Positions 8,453-16,669 are shown, counted from the first letter of the stretch. The stretch: 22,869 bases of DNA from Armatimonadetes bacterium UBA5352 (GCA_002411015.1 DHPY01000002.1:14650-37518); one strand, 5' to 3'. The notes: generated by a model not told the origin, from the sequence alone. Translations and numbers: made by a program.

Positions 8453-10443
8453 TACTGACACTGCTCACACATCTCAGCCCGGACTGGGTGCGCCACGCAC
8501 AGCAGTCACCGCTCGCACAGACCAACCTGCTGCGCGCGGCAACCACTGAGGCGGCGATGGAGCTCCTGCAGTCCATCGCCGCGGACGTGGTGGTGCTGGA
8601 GCTTCAGCGGCTGACCGACGAGCGTCTCGCGGAGCTTGGGCGCCTCCGGGAGGTCGCCGGTGACGCCCTGATCGTCTGCATCGCGGCGGATGAGCTGATC
8701 AGGCACGTCCGCGTTGAGGGCCTGCCTGCCCCGGACATCTGGCTGCCCGCGTCCGCCGACGCCGATCACCGCAACGGACTGCTGGCCTCCGCGCTGGAGA
8801 CCGCCGCCCTGCGCACTGAGATGCGCGGGATGCAGGCCGGCCTCTGCCCCGCCACACCGGTCGTGCAGAGCAGTGATGGCCGGCCGCCCGATCTCGACGC
8901 GCTCAACCGGCTGATGAGCGGCCTCTCCAGCGGCTTCGACCTCGACAGGCTGCTCGAGGCGTTCACCGATGCAGTCAGCCAGTTCAGCCAGTGCGCCGGC
9001 TACACGCTGCTGTGGGAGGCCGAGGATGGCTGCCTGAGGGTCAGCCGCCACCGAGGCCTCCGCGCGGAGATCGTCGAGGGGGGGCGCCTCTCCCCTACCG
9101 ACGCGCTGCCGATGTGGTACCGGCGGAACCGGCGGGTGCTGAGCCTCGCGGAGCTTGCCGACTGGAGCGATCAGAGGCTCGCCGTGCGCGTCTGCCGCGA
9201 ACTGGAGGTCTTCGGCGGGCAGATCGCGCTGCCGCTGATGGTGCGCGGGCGGCTCGCCGGCGTGCTGATGCTCGGGGAGAAGGCACTCGGCGAAAGCTAC
9301 TCGCGGGATGAGCTTGAGACGCTCTTCAGCGTCACCAACCACGTGGCGCTGGCCGCCCAGGGCGTGGAGCTGCACACCGAGCTGAGCCGCTCGAAGGCGC
9401 AGATGGAGAGCATCGTCGAGAGCATGGGCGCGGGGCTGATCACGCTCGGCATCGACGAGCGCATCGCGGTCTGCAATCCCTACGCGGCGGAGGTGCTCGG
9501 CCTGTCCCGTTCGGAGGTTGAGAGCGCCGACCTGCGCGCCCTCCCGTCACCGCTCGGCGACATGCTCTATGCGGCGCTGAGGTCGGAGGCCGACGGCCTC
9601 ACCAGCGGCGAGGTTGAGATCCGCGGCGGCCAGAGCGCCCTGCGCGTCTCCACCACCCGCGTATGCGATGAGAGCGGGCAGACCCTCGGGAGCGTCCTGA
9701 TGCTCGATGACGTGACGGCCGAGCGCGAGCTTCTCCGCGAGCGCAGCCGCCGTGAGCGGCTGGACGTGCTCACCCGCATCGTCGGGCGGATCGCGCATGA
9801 GGTCAAGAACCCACTGACAGCGGTGAAGACCTACGCTGAGCTGATGACCGGACGGCGAGAGGACGCGCAGCTCGCCAGGTTCTGGTCGGAGACGGTGCTG
9901 CCGGAGATTGACCGGCTCGACCACATGCTAAAGAACCTGCTCCGAATGGTCGAGCAGCCTGAGCCGCACGTGGAGCCTGCGCGCATCGAGGACCTCGTGG
10001 CCGGTGCGCTCGATGTGCTGCCGATGGCTGAGGAGGTCAAGCGCCAGGCGTTCGACCTTCAGTTCGCGAAGGACCTTCCGCCGGTGCTGGTGGACCCGAC
10101 GCCGACGCGCGACGCCATCAGCTACCTCCTCGGCTACCTCGCCGGCAGTCGGCCCCACCCGGTGCACGTGGAGGTCCTCGCGAGCGATCCCGAGGACTCC
10201 GGCGTTATGGTGCGGATGTCGCGCCGCACGCGTGAGAACGGGAAGTTCGATCCAGAGACCGTATTCGACCCATTGACGGCGATGCAGAGCCTGGAGAGCG
10301 ATCTCGGGCCGGTCATCAGCCAGAAGATCATCACCAACCAGCAGGGCCAGGTGGACGCATGGCATGAGGAAGGGCGCATGATGATGAGCGTCACCCTGCC
10401 GCGCTCGGAGGCGCAGGTCGCTCCGCGCCAGGAGGTGTACTGA
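8449..10443 (+). CDS. Histidine kinase-like protein with degenerate ATPase domain and pseudo-receiver
   Basis: A 664-residue soluble protein. Residues 1-125 resemble a receiver fold, but the position of the phosphorylated Asp holds Glu51 (VVVLEL) and the acidic pair near the N-terminus is absent. GAF (about 150-310) and PAS (about 320-430) domains follow. The HisKA domain is intact, with His450 in RIAHEVKNPLTAVKTYAELM. The C-terminal region has the length of a HATPase domain but lacks the N box (YLLGYLAGSRP), DxGxG and GTGLGL (SDLGPVISQKII). It therefore probably cannot bind ATP in the normal way. It could accept phosphate in trans, act as a phosphotransfer scaffold, or regulate the upstream kinase. 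It overlaps its upstream neighbour by 4 nt and ends 2 nt before the next gene. Confidence 0.88.
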   Translation: MILTLLTHLSPDWVRHAQQSPLAQTNLLRAATTEAAMELLQSIAADVVVLELQRLTDERLAELGRLREVAGDALIVCIAADELIRHVRVEGLPAPDIWLPASADADHRNGLLASALETAALRTEMRGMQAGLCPATPVVQSSDGRPPDLDALNRLMSGLSSGFDLDRLLEAFTDAVSQFSQCAGYTLLWEAEDGCLRVSRHRGLRAEIVEGGRLSPTDALPMWYRRNRRVLSLAELADWSDQRLAVRVCRELEVFGGQIALPLMVRGRLAGVLMLGEKALGESYSRDELETLFSVTNHVALAAQGVELHTELSRSKAQMESIVESMGAGLITLGIDERIAVCNPYAAEVLGLSRSEVESADLRALPSPLGDMLYAALRSEADGLTSGEVEIRGGQSALRVSTTRVCDESGQTLGSVLMLDDVTAERELLRERSRRERLDVLTRIVGRIAHEVKNPLTAVKTYAELMTGRREDAQLARFWSETVLPEIDRLDHMLKNLLRMVEQPEPHVEPARIEDLVAGALDVLPMAEEVKRQAFDLQFAKDLPPVLVDPTPTRDAISYLLGYLAGSRPHPVHVEVLASDPEDSGVMVRMSRRTRENGKFDPETVFDPLTAMQSLESDLGPVISQKIITNQQGQVDAWHEEGRMMMSVTLPRSEAQVAPRQEVY

Positions 10444-10445
10444 CC

Positions 10446-12083
10446 GTGGCCGCAAGCATAGTTGTCGTGGATGATGAGGCTGGACCGCGCGAATCACTTC
10501 GGATGATCCTTAACCAGGATCACGAGGTCCGCATGGCCTCCAACGGCCCGGACGCGCTCGACCTGATTCGGGAGAAGGTGCCCGACCTGGTCTTCCTCGA
10601 CATCCGAATGCCGGAGATGGAGGGGACCGAGGTCCTCCGGCGGATTAAGGAGATGGCGCCTGAGTGCGAAGTGGCGATGATCACCGCCTACGCCGCGGTG
10701 CAGAGCGCACAGCGGGCGATGCGCCTCGGAGCTCTCGACTACATCACCAAGCCCTTCGGCGTGGCTGAGGTCGAGGCGGTCGTTGAGCGTGCACTGGCGC
10801 GCCGGCGCGAGCAGAAGGAGGGACGCCTGCTCCTCGAGCAGCTCTCCGGCACCATCTCCACGCTCTCGGACCAGATCACGAGCAACCACGGGCGCTCCAT
10901 CGCCGCCGATCCCTCGTTCGCGCAGGGACTCGCCAGCGCCCACAGCTCCATCGAGGATCAGCTCAACGAGGTCCTGCGCCTCAGCTCCATCGGTGAGGTG
11001 GCCGCGGAGGTCGCGCATGACCTCAACAACTTCCTCTCCACCATCCTCTTCCGCATCGAGATCATGCTGCTCGACCTCGACCAGGCGCAGCAGCTCGATT
11101 CGCAGACCCTCGCCGATGGCCTGCAGCAGATCGCGCTGGCGGCGCGCGATGGCGGTGAGGCGCTCGAGCGCATCTCCTCCCTCACCGGCTCCAACCCCTA
11201 CGAGCCGCTTGAGTGCGTCAACCTCAACGCGGTGCTGCGCTCGGCGGTCGAGCTCAGCCAGGGCCGCGTGGACCACTCCGAGGACCACCCACTCGTCTTC
11301 GACCTCGCGGAGACCCTGCCCGAGATCGACGGCAGCCCCGCCGGCCTGCGCGCAGTCTTCACCAACCTCATCATCAACGCGTACCATGCGCTGCAGGAGG
11401 TCGGGCGACCGGGGCGGCTGTTCATCAGGAGCCGCCGGGAGGGGGCCTTCGTGGTGGCTGAGGTCGCGGATGAGGGCGTGGGGATGACCGCCGAGGTGCT
11501 CGCGCGGCTGCATGAGCCCTTCTTCACCACCAAGGGCGAGGGCGGAACGGGCCTGGGCCTTACCGTGGCGCACAAGGTGGTGGCGCAGCATGCCGGGACT
11601 GTCAAGTTCGACTCCCGGCCGGGCGCGGGCACAACGGCCTCCGTGCGGCTGCCGATCACGCAGGAGCAGGCCTTCGAGCGCGGGGAGATGGGGCTGCCGA
11701 CGGTGCTTGTGATCGACGACCAGCAGGGGATGCTGACGGTGACGCGCGAGATCCTGCAGACGCACGGCTACGCGGTGGTGACGGCCTCGTCGGGCGAGGA
11801 GGCGCTGCCGATCTTCGAGCAGATGCTGCGCGACCCGGGGCGGAGGACGCCGGGCGTGGTCATCACGGATCTGCGCATGCCGGGGATGATGGGCACCGAG
11901 GTCGCCGCGCGCATCAAGCGCCTGAGCCCCCAGACGCGCGTGATCATCCTCAGCGCGTTCCTGGAGGAGGCGCGGCCGGAGGAGCTTGAGGTGGCGGAGC
12001 TGGCCATCGAGAAGCCGTACGACCTTCAGCGGCTCTCGCGCATCGTCGGCGAGTTGATGGTGGAGGGCTCGGCGGCGGAGTGA
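10446..12083 (+). CDS. Hybrid two-component protein, REC-HisKA-HATPase-REC
   Basis: The 545-residue protein begins at GTG 10446, with AGGAGGTG at 10430-10437 eight nt upstream. The first receiver (1-120) has VVDDE, Asp52 in FLDIRMP and Lys in YITKPF. A linker leads to a kinase core with His191 in VAHDLNNFL (the HDxNN type seen in many hybrid kinases), N box LIINAYHAL at about 307, G1 DEGVGM and G2 GGTGLGL. A second receiver (about 416-540) has VIDDQ, Asp475 in VITDLRMPG and IEKPYD. All key residues are present, so it can both accept and donate phosphate. There is no helix-turn-helix, GGDEF or other output domain, so the final output must be elsewhere. It is the last gene of the apparent five-gene operon. 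Confidence 0.93.
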   Translation: MAASIVVVDDEAGPRESLRMILNQDHEVRMASNGPDALDLIREKVPDLVFLDIRMPEMEGTEVLRRIKEMAPECEVAMITAYAAVQSAQRAMRLGALDYITKPFGVAEVEAVVERALARRREQKEGRLLLEQLSGTISTLSDQITSNHGRSIAADPSFAQGLASAHSSIEDQLNEVLRLSSIGEVAAEVAHDLNNFLSTILFRIEIMLLDLDQAQQLDSQTLADGLQQIALAARDGGEALERISSLTGSNPYEPLECVNLNAVLRSAVELSQGRVDHSEDHPLVFDLAETLPEIDGSPAGLRAVFTNLIINAYHALQEVGRPGRLFIRSRREGAFVVAEVADEGVGMTAEVLARLHEPFFTTKGEGGTGLGLTVAHKVVAQHAGTVKFDSRPGAGTTASVRLPITQEQAFERGEMGLPTVLVIDDQQGMLTVTREILQTHGYAVVTASSGEEALPIFEQMLRDPGRRTPGVVITDLRMPGMMGTEVAARIKRLSPQTRVIILSAFLEEARPEELEVAELAIEKPYDLQRLSRIVGELMVEGSAAE

Positions 12084-12204
12084 TATGAACCGACCCAACG
12101 ACATGAGGACGGGCTTGAAGGGTGAGGTAGTGCGGGCACCAGGTTAGATGGTGCGGGCGTCCTCGCCCGTGCATCCACGGACAGCAGGGCAGCCTCGCGC
12201 CCTC

Positions 12205-12234
12205 AGCAGGTGGGGCGAGGGCGCCCCACCTGCT
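12205..12234. terminator. Perfect 13-bp hairpin between convergent genes
   Basis: AGCAGGTGGGGCG at 12205-12217 pairs perfectly with 12222-12234 around the tetraloop AGGG. It sits in the 199-nt gap between convergent genes (stops at 12083 and 12283), where a bidirectional terminator would be expected. No T-tract follows on either strand, so it may instead be another dispersed palindrome. A weaker palindrome, GGGCGTCCTCGCCC, lies just upstream near 12155-12170. Confidence 0.45.
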
Positions 12235-12282
12235 TGATGCAGCGCTGTGTGAGATGATCCCTCTCGCGACTGCCACCGACAG

Positions 12283-13929
12283 CTAACAGCTATCCCCCAC
12301 AATGCTCCGGTTCGCGCGCGCTACCATCTGGCCGATCGCCTCTGCGTCGCCGATGGTGCACCACAGGCGTGAGGCATCGCGGAACGCGCGCACGTCCATC
12401 CCCGCGCACTCCGCGATCAGCACGTTGTCATCGGGGACCGCCGTGAGAATCCCCGCCTGCTCCAGCGCCGCCGCGAACTTCATCGTGTCCTGCGTGAACT
12501 CCCGGAAAGGCCGCCCGTGCAGGCTGTAGGGCGGCTCTGCCCACATCGAGGGCGGGAAGAGCAGCTTGATCTTGTAGTCCAGCCCCGCCTTCGTGATCTC
12601 GTCGAGGTCACACTCAAAGCCGAACCGCTCGGGGTTGTTCCACCATGGCGTCCCCGGGACGAGCCCCGGGAACTGCACCGGAACCGAATCCGGCCGCAAC
12701 TGAAGGACCATCTCAAGGCTCCGCTGGATCGTCTCCGGCGTGTCGAAGGGCAGCGGCACGATCATGCTCGCCACCACAAAGATCCCGGCGTCCTGCGCGC
12801 GCCGTACGGTGGCGGCGACGTCGTCGAGGTTGATCCCCTTGCGGACCGCGCGCTCGAGCACCTCCTCGCAGCCCGACTCCAGGCCGAAGAAGATCGCCCT
12901 CAGACCCGCCTGCGCCATCTGCCGGAAGTGGTCCGGGCGGGCGCTGGCGAAGTGGCCGAAGCTCGTGAAGCGCACATTCATCCCGCGTGCGAGGATCTCG
13001 TCCGCCACCTCCGCCATCAGCCGCCCCGGCGTGGATGAGCCTGAGAAGCGGAAGGCGCTGATCCCGTAGCGCTCCAGGATCAGCTGCAGCCGGTCGGCCA
13101 GCACACCCGCGCTGGCAGTGCGCAGACGATGGCCGCTCTCGGACGGGTGGGCGCAGAAGCCGCATCTCTGTGGGCAGCCGCGGCTGTCGTCAATCACCAC
13201 GATCTTGATCTTCTCATCGCCCAGCATCGCAGGATACAGCTCGTGATCGTAGACCGGCTCGGGCAGCGCGTCCATGTCCAGCCCGCCGGCGTCGGGCAGC
13301 GTGCGCGGCGTGGAGCCATCCATGTAGGTGATGCCGGGGATGCTGTCGAGATCCGCCCGCCCCGCCGCATGCCGGGCGAGCAGCTTGATCGTCCGCTCAC
13401 CCTCGCCATGCGCGATGCAGTTGAAGACGCGGGTGCGCTCGTAGATGGCCGCGCCCCACCATGAGGCCTGGGGGCCGCCGGCGTAGATCGGGAGCGACGG
13501 GAACTGCTTGCGCAGACGCTCGGCGATGATGACGCTGCCGGTGAACGCGTCGCCGTTCCAGAGCTTCATGGCGATGAAGTCCGGCCGGATGTTGCGGACC
13601 TCCTCCACCACCTCATCGGCGATCTCGTGCATCTGCTCCTGCTGGTGCTGCGTCACCGCCTCATCGAGCCGGCGCAACTCCGCCTGCACGCTGCCGCTCA
13701 GCTCCCCGCCGCCACCGCCAAGCATCTCGGCCGCGCGAGGCCGCAGCGCCTCCGTCAGTTCGCGCGGGAAGAGCCGCCGCATCGTGGAGACGGTGCCGAA
13801 GTCGAGGATCTGCGGCTCCACTCCGACCTCGAGCAGCGCGCCGGCGAGACTCGCCAGACCGTTATCCGGCGTGAGGCTGCTGGGCGTGTACGGATAGCCG
13901 CCATAGCTGATGAGCAATGCGCCAGGCAT
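12283..13929 (-). CDS. B12-binding-type radical SAM protein
   Basis: A 548-residue protein of the BchE/MiaB-like radical SAM class with an N-terminal cobalamin-binding-like domain (about 1-190, ending GGPQASWWG and HGEGE, which are typical of this architecture). The [4Fe-4S] cluster motif is Cys252, Cys256 and Cys259 in RGCPQRCGFCAH, a CxxxCxxC pattern. The SAM-binding strands follow (FRFSGSSTP, FFGLESGCEEVLERAVRKGI). The N-terminal domain shows no DxHxxG, so any cobalamin would be bound His-off, as in several class B methylases. Reaction and substrate cannot be read from the sequence: methylation, cyclisation or C-C bond formation are all possible. There is no clear ribosome site before ATG 13929. 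It is divergent in composition from none of its neighbours and appears to be a single-gene unit. Confidence 0.88.
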   Translation of the reverse strand: MPGALLISYGGYPYTPSSLTPDNGLASLAGALLEVGVEPQILDFGTVSTMRRLFPRELTEALRPRAAEMLGGGGGELSGSVQAELRRLDEAVTQHQQEQMHEIADEVVEEVRNIRPDFIAMKLWNGDAFTGSVIIAERLRKQFPSLPIYAGGPQASWWGAAIYERTRVFNCIAHGEGERTIKLLARHAAGRADLDSIPGITYMDGSTPRTLPDAGGLDMDALPEPVYDHELYPAMLGDEKIKIVVIDDSRGCPQRCGFCAHPSESGHRLRTASAGVLADRLQLILERYGISAFRFSGSSTPGRLMAEVADEILARGMNVRFTSFGHFASARPDHFRQMAQAGLRAIFFGLESGCEEVLERAVRKGINLDDVAATVRRAQDAGIFVVASMIVPLPFDTPETIQRSLEMVLQLRPDSVPVQFPGLVPGTPWWNNPERFGFECDLDEITKAGLDYKIKLLFPPSMWAEPPYSLHGRPFREFTQDTMKFAAALEQAGILTAVPDDNVLIAECAGMDVRAFRDASRLWCTIGDAEAIGQMVARANRSIVGDSC

Positions 13930-14340
13930 TCGTTGATCAGTCCACTTCCGGGTCGGGTAGTTCGTCGCACGAGGAAGAACTGCTCAGGCTGCTTCGCCAG
14001 CCGAGTACACGACACCTCCGTGCATCTAGAATGAGTGAACAATGAAGTATCTGTCCTACGAAACCGTAACGATGATCTGCCTCGCTCCACGGAGAGGGTG
14101 CTGGTGGGGTGCCCGCGTTTCAGCCGCGCCTCAAGCCCCCGCCCACCGGAATCCCGAGACCTTGCCATTCATAATCAAGTTCTCCGGAACCTCGCCATAG
14201 AAAGAACATGACAAAGGAAGAGGCCTCCGGGCGCTATGTTAATGGGCGAGCTAACGAGCGCACCCGCTGGAGCGCGTTGGCATAGAGAGGGGTGAGACAG
14301 GAGCATCACTGGGGCGGAGTTGATGAGCCGCCTGATCCGT
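13930..14340. other. Gene-free stretch of about 410 nt
   Basis: No open frame here has a ribosome site or protein-like composition. The segment 14030-14240 is noticeably less GC-rich than its surroundings and may hold the promoter of the radical SAM gene on the minus strand, but I find no -35/-10 pair with good spacing. Confidence 0.5.
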
Positions 14341-14342
14341 TT

Positions 14343-14525
14343 GGAGGGGCCGGAGAGCGGAGATGCCGTTTATCTCCGCGACGCCGGCCCGGTCGTTGTC
14401 GCTGTCGTTGTCGTTCTGGAGGAGAGGCGCTTCAGCGGCTCCCACGCATTCGCCCCAAGTGCCCGGCCCACCGTCGGAGCCGCTGAAGCGCCTCCGCTCC
14501 ACACGGCTGGGCAAACGACGCCAGC
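14343..14525. repeat. Palindromic element C, rearranged inverse copy of element A
   Basis: GGAGGGGCCGGAGAGCG at 14343-14359 equals the outer arm of element A. It continues through the same small hairpin (CGGAGA, loop TGCCGTTTA, TCTCCG) and the arm CGCGACGCCGGCCCGG, so over 50 nt it matches the complement of element A with two changes. The middle is replaced by (GTCGTT)-rich sequence and a separate perfect 18-bp inverted repeat (14425-14442 with 14476-14493). The end, CTGGGCAAACGACGCCAGCG at 14507-14526, matches the complement of element A's GTCGTTT hairpin. The closing outer arm is missing. It ends directly at the methyltransferase stop codon (14528-14530). Confidence 0.8.
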
Positions 14526-14527
14526 GA

Positions 14528-15025
14528 TCACTTCCTCACGAAGTGCATCACCAGGCCAGCGTAGTCATTGCGGTAGCGGAAGCCCGCGCTGATGACCTCC
14601 GCGCGGATCATGCGCGCGTCGAGGTGCATCGGGTAGACCGACAGCACCCCGTCCGGGCGGATCACGCGGTGCATCTCCTCCATCGCTCCGCGCCGGTCCT
14701 CAAGCTTCTGCAGCACATCGTAGAGCAGGCCCACATCGCACGATTCGTCATCGAGCGGAATGTGCGTCGTGCCATCGCCATGGATCGCGTTGAGGTTCTT
14801 GCGCGTCGCGCTCGCCACCGGCTCCATGTTCGCGAGTTCGCAGTCCATCGCGTGCACGCGGCCCCTGCGGCCCACCATCTTGGCGGCAGGCAGCGCATAC
14901 GCGCCCGCGCCACAGCCGAAGTCCACCACCACGTCACCGTTCTCAACCGGAATGCTCGCAAGCACCGCCTCCGCGCGCTCCTCCAGCCACAGCTTCTGCT
15001 CGCGCTCCTCCTGCGGGATCTCCAT
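14528..15025 (-). CDS. Class I SAM-dependent methyltransferase
   Basis: The 165-residue protein carries a Rossmann methyltransferase core: motif I VVDFGCGAGAYALP at about residues 33-46, which binds SAM, an acidic position at Asp61 (VHAMDCE), motif II around DVGLLYDVLQKL, and the post-core HRVIRPDGVLSV phrase. It resembles the UbiE/COQ5-like Methyltransf_11/31 group; the substrate is unknown. ATG 15025 is chosen because GGAGGT lies 9 nt upstream. Upstream in-frame ATGs would enter the small ORF described next. Its start overlaps that ORF's stop (TGATG). Palindromic element C adjoins the stop codon. Confidence 0.88.
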   Translation of the reverse strand: MEIPQEEREQKLWLEERAEAVLASIPVENGDVVVDFGCGAGAYALPAAKMVGRRGRVHAMDCELANMEPVASATRKNLNAIHGDGTTHIPLDDESCDVGLLYDVLQKLEDRRGAMEEMHRVIRPDGVLSVYPMHLDARMIRAEVISAGFRYRNDYAGLVMHFVRK

Positions 15026-15228
15026 CACATCTGCACCTCCGCGACAAGCGCGATCGCCCCGCCGAGGCGGCACCACGCGTCTCTCAGTCTCAGGTCAAAT
15101 CGTCTTTGCACCGCAAGCTCCAGCGCGCCATCCGTCCGCCTCCGGATGAGCGCGGTTCGCGTCTCAATGGACCGCGGCCGGACGTGCTCGCGGACCAGCG
15201 GGCGGGGCCTGAGGTCTGACTGGCGCAT
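15025..15228 (-). CDS. Small protein coupled to the methyltransferase gene
   Basis: This is a 67-residue ORF whose stop TGA shares its last base with the methyltransferase ATG (TGATG at 15027-15023). GAGGT lies 9 nt before its ATG at 15228. The protein is basic. The phrase RTALIRRRTDGALELAVQRRFDLRLRDAWCRL recalls the first strands of the staphylococcal-nuclease fold (VxxVxDGDTxxVxxDLGFxxRxRxRL), but the catalytic DGDT is DGAL and the C-terminal half is missing. It could be a nuclease remnant, a small regulatory protein or a translated leader. The coupling and ribosome site are what support it; the fold resemblance is weak. Confidence 0.5.
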   Translation of the reverse strand: MRQSDLRPRPLVREHVRPRSIETRTALIRRRTDGALELAVQRRFDLRLRDAWCRLGGAIALVAEVQM

Positions 15229-15320
15229 CCGGGGGGGACCTCGCGCAAAGCATGGGAGGGCTTGCGTGCCGGACACAGAATATGCGCGAGGCGGGCGCAA
15301 GTCAAGCGGTCGAGGGAGCG

Positions 15321-16649
15321 ATGACGATGGGCGAGCTTCTGGTCGGTGCAGTCAGGCGCAACATCACGCCGCCGGTGGGCGCGACCATGGCCGGATACGC
15401 CGGACGGGATCACGGGGCCGAGGGGGTCCATGACGAGCTGTGGCTGCGCGCGCTCTTCCTCTGCGACGGCACGAACTGCGCCGCGCTGCTCTGCCGCGAC
15501 CTGCTCTACACGCCGAATGAGGAGATGGACCTGCTCGCCGAGACCTTCGAGCGGCGCCTGGGGCTCACGCGCGAGCAGATCTTCCTCGCGAACACCCACA
15601 CGCACTCGGGGCCGCGCACCGACTACCGCGAGGACTCTGACAACCGGGCCTACGTTGCTGCGCTGGCGGAGATCTGCGCGGGTGCGGTGGAGGAGGCGCG
15701 CGCGAAGGCCCGGCCCGCCACGCTCTCCGTGGCGCAGCGGCCGGTGCAGGCGGGGGTGAACCGCCGGGAACTGCGCGATGGCAACATCGTCCTCGGCGTG
15801 AACCTCGAGGGCCCTTGCGACCGGCTCGTGGATGTGCTGAGCTTCACGGACGCGGGAAGCGGGCAGCCGCTCGCCACGCTCTTCCGGCACGCGGTGCATG
15901 GCGTCGTGATGGGCTCGAACAACTACCTGATCTCCGGCGATGCGCCCGGGGCCGCGGAGGCGTTCGTGGAGGCGAACCTCCCGGGCGTCGCGGGCTTCCT
16001 CGCAGGCGCGTCTGGGAACATCAACGCCCACCCGCGGGAGGCCCTCGAGCACGTGGCGCTGCTGGGCCGGAGGCTGGGCGCGGCGGCAGTGCAGGGCACG
16101 ACGGAGGTCGGGGAGCCGCTGGAGGACGCGACGATCGTCACACTGCGGCACGAGTTCAAGCTGCCGGTGGGCGCGCTGCCGCCTGAGGACGAGGTGCGGG
16201 CGGCGGTGGAAGACCTCGCGGCGCGCATGGAGGCGGTCGAGCAGGGCGGCAGCGACCCGGACCTCAGCAAGTGGCAGCTTGAGCGGAACCTCCGCCACGC
16301 GCGGGCGCAGCTTGAGGCGATCGAGTCCGGGCAGGGCGTGAGCGGCCTGCCGATCTTCGCGCAGGTGCTGGCGATCGGCGAGGTGGCGCTGGTCGGCTGG
16401 CCGGCGGAGGTCTTCTTTGAGATCGGCGAGCAGGTGCGGGCGGGATCGCCCTTCGCGACGACGCTTCCGGTGACGCACGTGAGCGGCGCGGTCGGCTACA
16501 TCCCGATCGCCTCGGCGTTCGACGAGGGTGGCTACGAGATCACGGCGCGCGCGCACCACGCGGGCCTCGGCATCACCGCGGAGGCGGAGGGCGTGATGGT
16601 GCGCGAGACCCTGGCGGCGCTGGAGACGGCGGTGAAAGGTGTAGGGTGA
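15321..16649 (+). CDS. Neutral/alkaline ceramidase-like hydrolase, short form
   Basis: A 442-residue protein of the neutral ceramidase N-terminal family, Zn-dependent amidases. Seen: the opening VGAVRRNITPPVGATMAGYAGR, Zn-site NTHTHSGP at about residues 92-99, HAVHGVVMGSNNYLISGD at about 190-207, and AGASGNINAH at about 231-240, matching the family's conserved blocks. True ceramidases are about 650 residues or more, with a signal peptide and a C-terminal Ig-like domain. Both are absent here, so this is probably a cytoplasmic relative with another substrate; such short forms are common in environmental bacteria. GAGGGAG at 15312-15318 serves ATG 15321 or ATG 15327. The divergent gap of about 90 nt to the small ORF must hold both promoters, but none is clear. 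The stop codon is embedded in a G-rich tract. Confidence 0.85.
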   Translation: MTMGELLVGAVRRNITPPVGATMAGYAGRDHGAEGVHDELWLRALFLCDGTNCAALLCRDLLYTPNEEMDLLAETFERRLGLTREQIFLANTHTHSGPRTDYREDSDNRAYVAALAEICAGAVEEARAKARPATLSVAQRPVQAGVNRRELRDGNIVLGVNLEGPCDRLVDVLSFTDAGSGQPLATLFRHAVHGVVMGSNNYLISGDAPGAAEAFVEANLPGVAGFLAGASGNINAHPREALEHVALLGRRLGAAAVQGTTEVGEPLEDATIVTLRHEFKLPVGALPPEDEVRAAVEDLAARMEAVEQGGSDPDLSKWQLERNLRHARAQLEAIESGQGVSGLPIFAQVLAIGEVALVGWPAEVFFEIGEQVRAGSPFATTLPVTHVSGAVGYIPIASAFDEGGYEITARAHHAGLGITAEAEGVMVRETLAALETAVKGVG

Positions 16650-16669
16650 AGGGGGAAGGGGGAAGGGGG
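16644..16669 (+). other. G-quadruplex-prone (GGGGGAA) tandem tract at a stop codon
   Basis: Four G-runs occur in a row (GGG, TGAA, then three GGGGG runs separated by AA). The ceramidase-like gene's TGA (16647-16649) lies in the first spacer. The downstream 16670-16720 is low-complexity, with repeated GGGAA and CAATTGGGG words. The pattern fits an intramolecular G4 in the mRNA or non-template strand. Confidence 0.55.

Noticed and set aside
10494..12104. Long minus-strand open frame (536 codons) opposite the hybrid kinase
   Set aside because: It mirrors the kinase gene and has low-complexity Leu/Arg/His-rich translation, no ribosome site and no recognisable motif.
12155..12240. Classical rho-independent terminator with T-tract
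   Set aside because: The 13-bp hairpin is strong, but neither strand has a run of T after it, so it is listed only as a terminator-like hairpin.
14030..14240. Promoter or small RNA in the less GC-rich part of the gap before the radical SAM gene
   Set aside because: TTGTCA- and TATGTT-like words occur, but none form a pair with 16-18 nt spacing, and no terminator-like hairpin follows.
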